Assembly (NCBI RefSeq): GCF_963853665.1
Contig: NZ_OY970459.1
Location: 2,356,001 to 2,420,000 of the forward strand
DNA: 64,000 nucleotides
Reading direction: 5' to 3'
Origin: Mycobacterium decipiens
GTDB lineage: Bacteria; Actinomycetota; Actinomycetes; Mycobacteriales; Mycobacteriaceae
Made by a program: the position numbers and the translations under genes. The number at the start of each line of letters is the position of its first letter. Position 1 is the first letter of the stretch. Positions 38,025 to 52,094 of this stretch are shown in pieces. The notes beneath the pieces are model-generated. The model was not told where the DNA came from. It did no database searches and saw only the letters and a list, made by a program, of their open reading frames with translations.

Positions 38025-39080
38025 TTACGCAACCTTTCGGTGGCCGCGCGCGGGTCGCAGGCCGGCCAGCGAGAGGGTGGAATGCACCAGCGATCCGGCG
38101 CGTTCCATCAGGGCCTTGGCGGGATCGAGCGCGGACCGGGTAATGGGATGGGCACGCGGTGGGAAGTAGTGCATCGGCAGCCCGCGTCGGTCCCGCGGCG
38201 GTGCCATGAAGCCGGGTGCTTCGACCAAGGGCGCGTCTCGGCGGGTCCGGCCGTCCGCTCGCCGGTAGGCGGCCAGCGCTCGCGGGTGCAACCGGATTTC
38301 GTCGGGCACCGCGAAGAACGCCAGCTCGACCAACTTGCCGAACACGCGCAGCAACACCTCGTCGCCAGGTGTCCAGTGCATTCCCGCCTTCTCCCGGATG
38401 GCCGGCTCGAATAGGCCCGCCGCGATCCACCGCTGCCCGGCCACCAGCGGCTTGAACAGCTGGTCCCAGATCGGCGTGGGCACCAGGACGAACTTTGGCT
38501 TGGGAATCCGCATCTGGAGCACATCCAGGGTCGCCTGATTGATCTCGAGCTTGTCGCGGCAGACCCGGTCCCAGTACTCCTGAAAGGCTTCCCACGACGC
38601 GGGCACCGGTCGCATGCTCATCCCGTACTGCCGATACCACTGCACGTGCTCCTCGAACAGCTGGCGTTTCTCAGCGTCGGTCAACCCCCCGCAGAAGTAC
38701 TCGGCGACCTTGATGACGAGCATGAAGAACGTCGCGTGCGCCCAATAGAAGGTCTCCGGATTCAGCGCGTGATAGCGCCGCCCCTCGGCGTCGACTCCCT
38801 TGATAGTTCGGTGGTAGCCCTTGATCTGCTGGCCGGTCTGGGCCGCTCGATCACCGTCATAGACCACGCCCATGATTGGGTAGACCGACCGGGCTACCCG
38901 CTGCAACGGTTCGCGGAGCAGGATCGAATGCTCCTCGACACCGGCACCCAGCTCCGGATACATGTTCTGGATCGCGCCGATCCACACGCCCATCATTCCG
39001 GTGCGCAGGTCTCCAAAATACTTCCAGGTCAGCGAATCGGGCCCGAGCGGGTCGGCGGTTGTGCTCGATGCGACGGTCAT
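38025..39080 (-). CDS. DUF2236 oxygenase-like protein, Rv1645c orthologue
   Basis: 351 residues, the same length as remembered for Rv1645c, with the DUF2236/MpaB-like helical fold. Landmarks are a His in KGYHRTIKGVD, a second in YWAHATFF (both in positions that bind heme or metal in latex-clearing-protein and MpaB relatives), and YRQYGMSMRPVPASWEAFQEYWD. Members are heme-dependent oxygenases or unknown. Substrate unknown. The ATG has GGAGG 5-6 nt upstream. The promoter contains a perfect palindrome in its spacer (39123-39138), so a TetR-type repressor probably controls it. Confidence 0.8.
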   Translation of the reverse strand: MTVASSTTADPLGPDSLTWKYFGDLRTGMMGVWIGAIQNMYPELGAGVEEHSILLREPLQRVARSVYPIMGVVYDGDRAAQTGQQIKGYHRTIKGVDAEGRRYHALNPETFYWAHATFFMLVIKVAEYFCGGLTDAEKRQLFEEHVQWYRQYGMSMRPVPASWEAFQEYWDRVCRDKLEINQATLDVLQMRIPKPKFVLVPTPIWDQLFKPLVAGQRWIAAGLFEPAIREKAGMHWTPGDEVLLRVFGKLVELAFFAVPDEIRLHPRALAAYRRADGRTRRDAPLVEAPGFMAPPRDRRGLPMHYFPPRAHPITRSALDPAKALMERAGSLVHSTLSLAGLRPARGHRKVA

Positions 39081-39110
39081 GACTGCCTCCGTGCGCGCTT
39101 AACTGCGCTC

Positions 39111-39140
39111 ACGATAGGCGTTGACAACGTGCGTTGTCTA
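39111..39140 (-). promoter_or_regulatory. Promoter with palindromic operator for the DUF2236 gene
   Basis: On the minus strand TAGACA (39140-39135), an 18-nt spacer and TATCGT (39116-39111) form a sigma-A-like promoter. Within it lies the perfect inverted repeat GACAACG-TG-CGTTGTC (39123-39138), the size and position of a TetR-family operator that would block RNA polymerase. Confidence 0.6.
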
Positions 39141-39365
39141 CGATTTGGGCATCTCCGGCCGCATCGTGTTACCGACTGTCTACCGCCGGGTGGCAAACGC
39201 GTGATCAGGCCGTTTGTTGCCGCGGTGAACCGGGCGAGGACATTGGACCGCTCTGCAGGCGCGCTCGCGGGCCGGGAATCCGGGGAAAGTTCCTGTGAGA
39301 GGTGTTGTCTAGAGCGCCAGAAAGATTTTAACTAGACCAGCATTGCCCAGCAGTACACTGTGTTT

Positions 39366-39401
39366 TTCGATGACTGTTATTCGCTGACAGTGTTCGATGA
39401 C
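39366..39401 (+). repeat. Three direct repeats TTCGNTGAC upstream of PE17
   Basis: TTCGATGAC (39366-39374), TTCGCTGAC (39380-39388) and TTCGATGAC (39393-39401), start to start 14 and 13 bases apart. They begin 7 bases after a TACACT -10 candidate (39354-39359) and lie in the presumed leader of PE17. The rest of the 361-base gap 39081-39441 holds the DUF2236 promoter and no gene I can support. Confidence 0.5.
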
Positions 39402-39441
39402 CACGTCGTGATTCCTGCGGCCAGTTGCAAGGAGACGGGCT

Positions 39442-40383
39442 ATGTCGTTTCTCAACGTGGCGCCGGACACGGTGACGGCGGCGGCCGGGAATTTGGAAAG
39501 CATCGCGTCGGCGCTGGGCGAGGCCGCCGCGGCGGCGGCGCCCCCCACGGTTGGGCTCGCGGCCCCGGCAGCGGATCGGGTGTCGGCGGTCGTCGCGGCG
39601 ATGCTCGGGACCTATGCCCGGGATTTTCAAGGCATCAGCGCCCAAGTGGCGGCCTTTCATGACCAGTTCGTGGGCGCCTTAAAGGGCGGCGCTGCTGCCT
39701 ATGCCAGCGCCGAGGCGGCCGCCCAGCAGAGTTTGCTGAATGCGGTGAATGCGCCCGCCCAGGCGTTGTTGGGACACCCGTTGATCGGGCCTGGGACGGC
39801 CGACTACGCCGCCGCCGCCGTCACCGGTGGCGTCGCCCCGTTGCTGCTCGGTGGTGGCGGTCAGCTGTTGGGCGTTCCGTTCAGCCATCCGACGAGTGTG
39901 GACACCCCGTTCGGTCCAGTGACAATGACGCTCAATGGGTCAGCAGACGTGATCACGGGACAAGTCGTTATCGATTCCGGATCACTCGTCGCGCCCACAC
40001 CGCTGGTGTACGGCGTCCATGCGATAGGTCCGGCCATCACCACGATGACCGCGCTGCAAAACAGCGGCGCGGCATTTGCCAACGCGGTGCAAACCGGGAA
40101 TCCGCTGGCGGCAGCCGGCGCAGTTATCCACGCTCCTGGCGATGCGGTGAACGCCTTCCTCTTTGGCCAAACGGCGATATCGCAGTCGCTGGCGGCGCCA
40201 CAGGGATCGGGCTACACCTCGGCGGGGATCAGCGTTCCGGTTGGCGGGCTGTTGGCTCCAATTCAGCCCGTTTCGGTCACGCTGACGTCGACCGACGGGG
40301 CGCCGACCGTCATTCAATTGAGCGGTCCGCAGACCGGCGGCATTGTTACCGCGCTGCTCGCCGACCTGGTCCCCGGCTTCTAG
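39442..40383 (+). CDS. PE17: PE family protein PE17 with unique C-terminal domain
   Basis: 313 residues. The PE domain (1 to about 95; MSFLNVAPDTVTAAAGNLESI... with the YAxxD/E-like secretion region) is followed by a short linker and a C-terminal domain of about 190 residues that ends ISVPVGGLLAPIQPVSVTL and GGIVTALL. The same C-terminal signature occurs in PE_PGRS30 of this window ([24 protein letters not shown]), so the two share an exported non-PGRS module. PE proteins are secreted by type VII systems, usually ESX-5, to the outer membrane or surface. AAGGAG lies 8 nt before the ATG. No PPE partner is adjacent. Confidence 0.92.
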   Translation: MSFLNVAPDTVTAAAGNLESIASALGEAAAAAAPPTVGLAAPAADRVSAVVAAMLGTYARDFQGISAQVAAFHDQFVGALKGGAAAYASAEAAAQQSLLNAVNAPAQALLGHPLIGPGTADYAAAAVTGGVAPLLLGGGGQLLGVPFSHPTSVDTPFGPVTMTLNGSADVITGQVVIDSGSLVAPTPLVYGVHAIGPAITTMTALQNSGAAFANAVQTGNPLAAAGAVIHAPGDAVNAFLFGQTAISQSLAAPQGSGYTSAGISVPVGGLLAPIQPVSVTLTSTDGAPTVIQLSGPQTGGIVTALLADLVPGF

Positions 40384-40473
40384 CACGCCACCCTAACCGT
40401 GTGATCAGCGTGTTCGTTGCGACTTACGACACATGCAGCCCGATCGTCATTGCCTGGTTCAGCACAGACCACC

Positions 40474-40479
40474 TACCCT
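40474..40479 (+). promoter_or_regulatory. -10 element of the Rv1647-like cyclase (leaderless)
   Basis: TACCCT followed by 6 nt and the GTG at 40486. The same hexamer occurs before uvrB and the Rv1637c-like gene. Confidence 0.45.
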
Positions 40480-40485
40480 TGCCAG

Positions 40486-41400
40486 GTGGAGGTCGGGCCT
40501 GACGATTCGGAGTCCGGCGCGCCCGCAGAGACGGCGATCGCCATGACCCGGCCAGCCGCTCGGCGACGTTCTGCCGCACAGTGGCTGCGCTCCGCGAACC
40601 AAAGTCCCGGCCTGGTTTCGTTCATCCACCGGGCGCGACGTATGTTGCCCGGCGATCCGGAGTTCGGCGATCCGCTGTCGACCGCCGGTGAGGGCGGCCC
40701 GCGTGCGGCGGCTCGAGCGGCCGGTCGGCTGCTGGGGGACCGCGATGCGGCGTCGCGCGAGGTCAGTCTGAGTGTGCTGCAAGTGTGGCAGGCCTTGACC
40801 GAGGCCGTTTCCCGCCGGCCGGCAAACCCGGAGGTGACGTTGGTGTTCACCGACCTGGTCGGTTTCTCCGCGTGGTCGTTGCAAGCTGGCGACGATGCGA
40901 CCCTCACGTTGCTGCGGCAGGTGGCCCGAGCTGTCGAGTCCCCCCTGCTGGACGCTGGCGGGCACATCGTCAAACGGCTGGGTGACGGGATCATGGCTGT
41001 ATTCCGCGATCCGGCGGTGGCGCTGCGCGCCGTACTTGTCGCCCAGGAGGCGGTGAAGTCGGTTGAGGTGGAAGGCTATACACCGCGAATGCGGGTCGGC
41101 ATCCACACCGGTCGGCCACAGCGGCTGGCCGCGGACTGGCTCGGCGTGGACGTCAACATCGCCGCTCGGGTTATGGAACGCGCCACCAAAGGTGGCATCA
41201 TGATCTCGGGCCCGACCCTCGACCTGATCCCGCAAAGCGAGTTGGACGCCTTGGGCGTCGTGGCCAGGCGGGCGCGCAAAACCGTGTTTGCCAGCAAATT
41301 GACCGGCATTCCCCCCGACTTGATGATCTATCGCATCAAGACTGTTAGAGAGTCGACAGCTACCGATAACTCAGATGAGACAAATCCCAATGCACATTAG
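40486..41400 (+). CDS. Class III adenylate/guanylate cyclase, Rv1647 orthologue
   Basis: 304 residues, soluble. A helical N-terminal region of about 110 residues (YGDPL-like GDPEFGDPLSTAGEG) resembles the pH-sensing N-terminal domain of mycobacterial cyclases such as Rv1264. The cyclase domain carries metal ligands in VFTDLVGFS and KRLGDGIMAVF and the transition-state region in LGVDVNIAARVMERA. It makes cAMP as a homodimer. GTG 40486 is chosen for the leaderless -10 just upstream; the frame is open to TTG 40417. The stop codon lies in the first unit of a 15-bp tandem repeat. It is independent of the membrane cyclases at 8-11 kb. Confidence 0.88.
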   Translation: MEVGPDDSESGAPAETAIAMTRPAARRRSAAQWLRSANQSPGLVSFIHRARRMLPGDPEFGDPLSTAGEGGPRAAARAAGRLLGDRDAASREVSLSVLQVWQALTEAVSRRPANPEVTLVFTDLVGFSAWSLQAGDDATLTLLRQVARAVESPLLDAGGHIVKRLGDGIMAVFRDPAVALRAVLVAQEAVKSVEVEGYTPRMRVGIHTGRPQRLAADWLGVDVNIAARVMERATKGGIMISGPTLDLIPQSELDALGVVARRARKTVFASKLTGIPPDLMIYRIKTVRESTATDNSDETNPNAH

Positions 41401-41418
41401 AGCAATGCACATTAGAGC
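41389..41418. repeat. Perfect 15-bp tandem duplication
   Basis: AATGCACATTAGAGC occurs twice back to back (41389-41403 and 41404-41418). The first unit contains the final codons and TAG stop of the cyclase gene; the second abuts the start of the next gene. Confidence 0.9.
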
Positions 41419-41421
41419 GCG

Positions 41422-42216
41422 ATGATCTACGGCATCGCCTTCGGACTGGCCCGGGTCCGGTTCACCGTGGGCTACCTGGCGGCTCTTGCATCGGTCAGCA
41501 CCACCATCCTGATGCTGGGTCCCCAAGTGCACGCCCGAGTGATTCGGCACGCCAGCACGAACCTGCACAACCTGGCCCATGGACACCTGGGAACGCTATG
41601 GAACAGCGCCTTTGTCATCGACGAGGGCCCACTCTACTTCTGGCTACCATGCTTGGCGTGTCTGCTTGTGCTCGCGGAACTGCAGTTGCGCAGCCTGCGG
41701 CTAACCGTGGCATTTGTCGTCGGCCATATCGGGGCGACGCTGCTGGTGGCGGCCGTGCTCGCCGGGGCGGTCGAGGTTGGCTTGCTTCCGTTGTCCATCA
41801 GTCGGGCCAGTGACGTCGGCATGAGCTACGGTGCCCTCGCGGTGCTCGGGGCGCTGACCGCGGCAATTCCCGGGCGGTGGCGGCCGGCGTGGATCGGATG
41901 GTGGTTGGCGCTGGGCGCCGCGACTGCCGCCATCGGCGGCGGCTTCACCGACGCCGGCCACGCGGTTGCATTGTTGCTGGGCATGCTGGTGACTGCCCGA
42001 TTCGCCCGGCCCACCCGCTGGACACTCGTGCGGTATGCGTTGCTGCTGGTGGCGTCGGGGTTTTGCTTCGCGCTGCTGGCGCATACCGGATGGACCTTGG
42101 TGAGCGGGGTGGCTTTCGGAGTACTGGGTGCACTGGCTGCCACCGGGCTCAAGCGTTGGCGCAGCGCGCGCGCCACCCGGCTGCTGCGGGACTCGCTGCC
42201 GGTGCCGAGCCGCTGA
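41422..42216 (+). CDS. Rhomboid-like membrane protein, Rv1648 orthologue
   Basis: 264 residues with about six hydrophobic helices. The arrangement resembles rhomboids: a long first loop and NLHNLAHGHLGTLWNSAF, then a GMSYGALAVLG segment where rhomboids have the catalytic GxSG, and finally FTDAGHAVALLLGMLV where they have the catalytic His followed by G-x3-G spacing. The Ser and His are both present, but the normal GASG core is altered, so it may be an active protease or a pseudoprotease. This reading is mine from the motif order; databases list the orthologue as a membrane protein. No good ribosome-binding site precedes the ATG. Confidence 0.65.
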   Translation: MIYGIAFGLARVRFTVGYLAALASVSTTILMLGPQVHARVIRHASTNLHNLAHGHLGTLWNSAFVIDEGPLYFWLPCLACLLVLAELQLRSLRLTVAFVVGHIGATLLVAAVLAGAVEVGLLPLSISRASDVGMSYGALAVLGALTAAIPGRWRPAWIGWWLALGAATAAIGGGFTDAGHAVALLLGMLVTARFARPTRWTLVRYALLLVASGFCFALLAHTGWTLVSGVAFGVLGALAATGLKRWRSARATRLLRDSLPVPSR

Positions 42217-43460
<1,244 letters not shown>

Positions 43461-43461
<1 letters not shown>

Positions 43462-45974
43462 TGCGCGTACCTTACAGCTGGTTGCGCGAGGTCTTGAACG
43501 CTGGAGCTGCCGACGCCCCGGGCTGGGATGTGTCCCCGGGCGAACTTGAGCAGACGCTGTTGCGCATCGGCCACGAGGTCGAGGAGGTCATCACTCTCGG
43601 TCCTGTCGACGGCCCGCTGACCGTGGGGCGAGTGGTCGATATCGAGGAGCTGACTGGGTTCAAGAAGCCGATCCGGGCCTGCTCGGTAGACATCGGCGAC
43701 CGGCAACAGCGCGAAATCGTTTGTGGTGCAGCGAATTTTGTGGTGGGAGATCTGGTTGTGGTGGCACTGCCCGGCACCACCCTGCCCGGCGGATTTGCCA
43801 TCACGGCGCGCAAGACCTATGGCCGCAATTCCGACGGAATGATCTGCTCGGCAGCCGAACTCGGTTTGGCGCCGGACCATTCCGGGATCCTGGTGCTGCC
43901 GCCAGGGGCCGCCGAGCCCGGCGCCGACGGTGTGAGCGTGCTGGGCCTCGACGACGTGGTCTTTCACCTGGCCATCACCCCCGACCGCGGTTACTGCATG
44001 TCGGTGCGTGGTTTGGCCCGCGAGATCGCGTGCGCCTACGACCTGGAGTTTGTCGACCCCGCCAGCAAGCAGGTGGTGCCGCCGCTACCCGTCGAGGGCC
44101 GGGCCTGGCCGCTGACGGTGCGGCCCGAAACGGGGGTGCGGCGGTTCGCGCTGCGTCCGGTCACCGGGATCGACCCCGCCGCCGTATCGCCCTGGTGGTT
44201 GCAGCGCCGGCTGCTGCTATGTGGCATTCGCGCGACCTCCCCGGCAGTCGACGTGACCAACTACGTGATGCTCGAACTCGGCCACCCGATGCACGCCCAC
44301 GACCGCAACCGGATCAACGGAGCCTTCGACGTGCGGTTCGCCCGGCCCGGCGAGACCGTCGTCACCCTCGACGACATCGAGCGCCGGCTCGACCCGGCCG
44401 ATGTCCTTATCGTCGACGAGGTCGCGACCGCGGCGATCGGCGGCGTGATGGGTGCGGCAAGCACCGAAGTGCGGGCCGACTCCACCGATGTCCTACTGGA
44501 GGCGGCGGTCTGGGACCCGGCCGCGGTATCGCGCACCCAGCGGCGGCTGCATCTGCCTAGCGAGGCCGCCCGTCGTTATGAGCGTGTGGTGGACCCGGCC
44601 ATCTCCGTGGCCGCTCTGGACCGGTGCGCAAGGCTACTCGCCGACATCGCGGGGGGAGTGGTGTCTGCCACCCTTACCGACTGGCGGGGCGACCCGCCGC
44701 GTGATGATTGGTCGCTGCCCCCTATCCAGATGGCCGTCGATCTGCCGGACCGCATCGCCGGGGTGGCCTATCCGCAGGGCGTGACGGCCAGGCGCCTGGC
44801 TCAGATCGGCGCTCGGGTGGCTGAAGGTGCCGAGGGCGCCGACATCTTGACCGTGACTCCACCGAGTTGGCGGCCGGATCTGCGCCAACCCGCCGACCTC
44901 GTCGAGGAGGTGCTGCGGATGGAGGGGCTGGAAGTCATCCCGTCGGTGCTGCCGTCGGCACCCGCGGGTCGTGGTCTAACGGCTAGGCAGCGGCGTCGCC
45001 GCGCGATAGGTAGGTCGCTGGCGCTGTCGGGGTATGTCGAGATCTTGCCGACACCGTTTCTACCTGCCGGTGTGTTCGAGCTGTGGGGGCTGCCGGCCGA
45101 TGATCCGCGGCGCGTGACGACGCACGTGCTCAACCCGCTGGAAGCGGATCGTCCCCAACTGGCCAGCACCCTGCTGCCGGCCCTGCTGGAAGCGCTGGGG
45201 CGCAATGTGTCCCGAGGCCTGGTCGATACCGCGCTGTTTGCCGTCGCACAGGTGGTGCAGCCGACCAAGCAGACGCGTGGTGTCGGGCTGATCCCGGTCG
45301 ACCGGCGGCCGACGGATGACGAGATCGCGATGTTGGACGCGTCCCTGCCCCGGCAACCCCAGCACGTCGCCGCGGTGCTGGCCGGGATGCGCGAACCGCG
45401 AGGTCCGTGGGGTCCGGGCCGACCGGCTGAAGCCGCGGACGCGTTCGAAGCGGTGCGCATCATCGCGCGCGCCAGCGGCGTGGACGTGGTCCTGCGGCCG
45501 GCCCATCATCTGCCGTGGCATCCGGGCCGGTGCGCGGAGATATTCGTCGGGGAAGCCTCCGTCGGTCACGCGGGGCAGTTGCACCCCGCAGTGCTGGAGC
45601 GCTCGGGCTTGCCGAAGGGCACCTGCGCGCTCGAGCTGAACCTGGATGCGATTCCCACCGTCGCGGCACTGCCGGCGCCCAGGGTGTCGCCGTTCCCGGC
45701 GGTGTTCCAGGACGTGAGCCTGGTGGTGTCCGCGGACGTCCCCGCTCAGGCGGTGGCCGACGCCGTTCGCGCGGGGGCAGGCGACCTGCTGGAGGACATT
45801 CAGTTGTTTGATGTCTTCACCGGCCCGCAGATCGGTGCGGAACGCAAGTCGCTGACCTTCGCGCTCCGGTTCCGCGCGCCGGATCGCACGTTGACCGAAG
45901 ACGACGCGAGCGCGGCCCGCGCAGCCGCGGTGCAATGTGCGGCCGAGCGGGTCGGCGCCATCCTGCGTAGTTGA
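43461..45974 (+). CDS. pheT: Phenylalanyl-tRNA synthetase beta subunit
   Basis: 837 residues with the bacterial PheT order: N-terminal B1 and an EMAP-II/OB tRNA-binding domain ([20 protein letters not shown]), the B3/B4 editing domain ([21 protein letters not shown]) that hydrolyses mischarged Tyr-tRNA-Phe, the B5 domain, a catalytic-like core ([15 protein letters not shown]), and a C-terminal ferredoxin-fold anticodon-binding domain ([16 protein letters not shown]). It is translationally coupled to pheS through a TGATG overlap. It is convergent with PE_PGRS30. Confidence 0.96.
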
Positions 45975-46096
45975 AGTAGGGCAACCACGCGTCAACGTGG
46001 AATGTGACGACGGCATTTCCGAGTGCCGCGTTCGCACCTCGCCGCGGTATTACGGGAAGCGACGGCAGATGCGGTCAGAGGTTCGGGCGACACGCC

Positions 46097-49000
46097 CTAA
46101 GCGCCGATTGCCTGCGCTAGCTGCGCGGGCCCGTAGTTCACCAGTGCGGGAACGATGCCACCGGCGGGCGTACCTTCGAGCGTCACGGTAACCGGCCCGA
46201 TGACTGGTACCACCGCCGTAGCCTGGAAGGGCTGAAGAGGCGCGAGGATGCCCCCGACGGGAACGTGGACCGTCACCGGAATCCCCCCTGTCGCCGATGT
46301 TGGCAGAGCCAGCGGCAGCGTGGCCTCGCCATTGAGGAAGCCGTTGGCGACGTTGGCGGGAGCACCGACCAGTGCCGTAGCTGCCGCCTGCAGGTCTCCG
46401 GCCTGCACCGCGCTGATGAACGTGGTCGTGCTGTCTGCCAACGCGATCGCCGTGGTGATCGGCGAACCCACGGCATTAAGGGTCATCACCAGCGGCAATC
46501 CAAAGGTCATCACCCCGGTCAAGGTTGAAGTATCAAGCGAAAAGGCAATGTTGGTGTCCATGACCGTCGTGAGCACATTGGTGAAGTTCTGCGACGTGGC
46601 ACCCGGGATGCTCAGGATGGGGAACAGGTCTCCCACCGGGCCGAGCAGCAGGATGTTCGACAAGTCACTTGCGTCTATACCACTGACGAAGAGCTTGGCC
46701 ACCGCCTGTAACACGTCACTCACCGCGCCGCTGACGTTGCCTGCCGCGAGGGCTTGCAAGGCCAATTGCAGGCTCGGCGGTATGCCAGCCAGCCCAATGG
46801 CATAGTCCCTGGCGGCATCCGTAAGCGCGGTTAGGGTCAGCTGGCCGTAGCCGAACTGGTTGGCGAGGAGCTGTTGCAGGAACGGCGCCGGGTCAGCAAG
46901 CCAGGTAGTGCCGAGGTTCGCCAGGTTGGCGACCGTGTTGGCGATGAGGTTTTCGTACGGCCCAAGGATGGGAACACTGCTGCTCAGGCTGGCCGCCGCC
47001 ACCGCAGCTGCACCCGGCGCACCGGCGGTCCCACCCTGGCCGAACAAAACCCCGCCGGTGCCAGCGGCACCGCCATTCCCGGGGGCCCCGGCCGGGCTGC
47101 CGGCGCCGCCGGCGCCGCCAGCTCCACCGTCACCGCCGCGACCGATCAAGGCGGCGTCGCCGCCGTGGCCGCCGTCGCCACCGGCCCCGCCGGCCTTAGT
47201 GCCGGACCCGGCGCCGCCCTCGCCGCCGGTTCCGCCGGTCCCGCCGTCGCCGACCAGTTGTCCGCCGTTGCCGCCGATTCCGCCAGCACCGCCTTTACCG
47301 CCGATGCCGTTGCCGCCACTGTGGGCCCCACCCGTGCCACCGGCGCCACCGTGCCCACCATTACCGAACGAGATGGCGGCACCGCCGGTACCTCCCATAC
47401 CGCCGGTGCCGCCCTCAAGGCCATTGTCAGCGGTGCTACCACCGGCGCCGCCGTCCCCACCAGCCCCACCGTTGCCGTACGTCAATCCGCCGGTACCACC
47501 GTGACCGCCGTTACCGCCGGCACCGCCGGGACTTGCGAACAAGGTGCCAGAGTTTGCCCCACCGGTACCACCGACGCCGCCGGCACCGCCGTTGCCAAGA
47601 AGGAAAGCGTTACCAGCGTTGCCGCCGGCACCACCGACGCCGGAGCTAAATAGCGCTGCGGCCCCACCGGTGCCACCTGCCCCACCGTTCCCACCATTGC
47701 CAATGAAGCTATTGCCCGCGGCGCCGCCGGCGCCGCCGGCACCGGCGTTAGCCAATACGTTGGTAGCAGCCCCGCCGGTGCCACCTGCGCCCCCGTTCCC
47801 GCCGTTGCCGTACAGCAGCCCGCCGACGCCACCGGCCCCGCCGGCCCCGCCGGCTCCACTGGTGGCGCTGGCGAGGGAGCTACTCGTCCCACCAGTACCG
47901 CCGGTGCCACCTGCCCCACCGTCGCCGAACAAGCTGGCGTTGCCGCCAGCACCCCCGGCACCGCCGATGCCGGAGCCGAATAGTGGCACTGTCGTATCCC
48001 CACCGGTGCCACCGGCCCCTCCGGCACCGCCGTTGCCGTAAAGCAGCCCGGCATTGCCACCGCGGCCGCCTTCCCCGGCGTTCATGCCGACGCCCAGCAG
48101 TGACGTGGCGGTGCCGCCGGCACCGCCGGCACCGCCGAAGCCCCACAGGCCGACGTTGCCGCCGGCACCGCCAGCCAAGCCGCTGCCGGTGAGATCGCTG
48201 GCACCGCCGGCGCCGCCGGCACCGCCGTTGCCGACCAGCGTATTTCCGCCACTGCCACCGGCGGCGATGGTGCTCGATCCACCGTCACCACCGTTGCCGA
48301 AAAGTGCATTTCCCCCGCCGCCGCCAGCCTTCGAGGTGCTGGAACCGCCGGCACCTGCGTTACCGATCAACCCGGCGTCCGCGCCGGTCAGCCCCGACCC
48401 CGCCCCCGCATCGCCACCGTTGCCGTACACGAGCCCGGCGTGGCCCGCGGCGCCGCCGGACGGCCCGCTTCCGCCGTTACCACCGTTGCCGAACAGGAGG
48501 GCATTGCCGCCGGCCCCGCCGGCGCCGACAACCGTTGAGCCGATGCCGCCAGCACCACCCGCCCCGCCATTGCCATACAACAGCCCGCCGCCACCGCCGG
48601 CGCCACCCGCCCCGCCGGCGCCGGATCCGTTCGCGCCGCCGGCGCCGCCGGCACCGCCGTTGCCGACCAACCCGGCGGCCCCGCCATTACCCCCGGCACC
48701 GCCTTCGGGCCCGCCGGCACCGCCGTTGCCGCCGTTGCCGTACAACAGTCCACCGGGCCCGCCGTTTCCGCCGGCCCCTGACCCGGTCCCCGCCGCTCCA
48801 TCGGCGCCGTCGCCGATTAGCGGGCGCCCCAGTAGCGTCTGGGCGGGCGCATTTACCGCGTTGAGCAGGGCCTGCATCGGCGACGCGTTAGCGGCCTCGG
48901 CGGCTGTGTAGGCAGCCGCGCCGCCGTTCAACAAGCTCACGAACTCGGCGTGAAATTCCGCCGCCTGGGCGTTGAGCGCTTGAAATTGCTGGCCGTACGC

Positions 49001-49168
49001 GCCGAACAGCCGCGAGACAGCCGCCGACACCTCATCGGCGCCAGCCGCCGCCAGCCCGGTCGTGGGGGTCGATGCGGCGGCAGCTGCTTCGCTAAGTGCC
49101 GAGCGAATACCAGCCAGATTGGCGGCCGCCGCAGTCACCAAATCCGGATTCGCGAGCAAGAACGACAT
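46097..49168 (-). CDS. PE_PGRS30: PE_PGRS30 orthologue: PE domain, PGRS repeats, unique C-terminal domain
   Basis: 1,023 residues. The PE domain (1-95; [21 protein letters not shown]) and a linker with [21 protein letters not shown] are followed by about 570 residues of glycine-rich GGAGG/GGNGG repeats (about 130-700), and then a non-repetitive C-terminal domain of about 310 residues that contains [16 protein letters not shown] and [14 protein letters not shown]30 of M. tuberculosis is surface-exposed, is retained at the cell pole through its PGRS domain, and its C-terminal part contributes to virulence. AAGGGAAG precedes the ATG. The repeats are encoded on the minus strand and leave long spurious open frames on the other strand. 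Length is close to H37Rv (about 1,011). Confidence 0.93.
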   Translation of the reverse strand: MSFLLANPDLVTAAAANLAGIRSALSEAAAAASTPTTGLAAAGADEVSAAVSRLFGAYGQQFQALNAQAAEFHAEFVSLLNGGAAAYTAAEAANASPMQALLNAVNAPAQTLLGRPLIGDGADGAAGTGSGAGGNGGPGGLLYGNGGNGGAGGPEGGAGGNGGAAGLVGNGGAGGAGGANGSGAGGAGGAGGGGGLLYGNGGAGGAGGIGSTVVGAGGAGGNALLFGNGGNGGSGPSGGAAGHAGLVYGNGGDAGAGSGLTGADAGLIGNAGAGGSSTSKAGGGGGNALFGNGGDGGSSTIAAGGSGGNTLVGNGGAGGAGGASDLTGSGLAGGAGGNVGLWGFGGAGGAGGTATSLLGVGMNAGEGGRGGNAGLLYGNGGAGGAGGTGGDTTVPLFGSGIGGAGGAGGNASLFGDGGAGGTGGTGGTSSSLASATSGAGGAGGAGGVGGLLYGNGGNGGAGGTGGAATNVLANAGAGGAGGAAGNSFIGNGGNGGAGGTGGAAALFSSGVGGAGGNAGNAFLLGNGGAGGVGGTGGANSGTLFASPGGAGGNGGHGGTGGLTYGNGGAGGDGGAGGSTADNGLEGGTGGMGGTGGAAISFGNGGHGGAGGTGGAHSGGNGIGGKGGAGGIGGNGGQLVGDGGTGGTGGEGGAGSGTKAGGAGGDGGHGGDAALIGRGGDGGAGGAGGAGSPAGAPGNGGAAGTGGVLFGQGGTAGAPGAAAVAAASLSSSVPILGPYENLIANTVANLANLGTTWLADPAPFLQQLLANQFGYGQLTLTALTDAARDYAIGLAGIPPSLQLALQALAAGNVSGAVSDVLQAVAKLFVSGIDASDLSNILLLGPVGDLFPILSIPGATSQNFTNVLTTVMDTNIAFSLDTSTLTGVMTFGLPLVMTLNAVGSPITTAIALADSTTTFISAVQAGDLQAAATALVGAPANVANGFLNGEATLPLALPTSATGGIPVTVHVPVGGILAPLQPFQATAVVPVIGPVTVTLEGTPAGGIVPALVNYGPAQLAQAIGA

Positions 49169-52090
<2,922 letters not shown>

Positions 52091-52094
<4 letters not shown>

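Noticed and set aside
37019..38143. 374-codon plus-strand frame over rplT and tsnR
   Set aside because: It overlaps two clear genes in another frame and the product is Arg/Gly/Ala-rich with no family.
38646..39335. 229-codon plus-strand frame opposite the DUF2236 gene
   Set aside because: It is antisense to a well-supported gene and covers its promoter; composition is that of a shadow.
46900..48800. CRISPR-like tandem repeats
   Set aside because: The repeats are short imperfect triplet-based PGRS coding units of varying length with no unique spacers and no cas genes nearby.
46860..48911. Proline- and alanine-rich frames on the plus strand opposite PE_PGRS30
   Set aside because: They are the complement of the GGAGG/GGNGG-coding repeats; PE_PGRS30 has an intact PE domain, ribosome-binding site and C-terminal domain.
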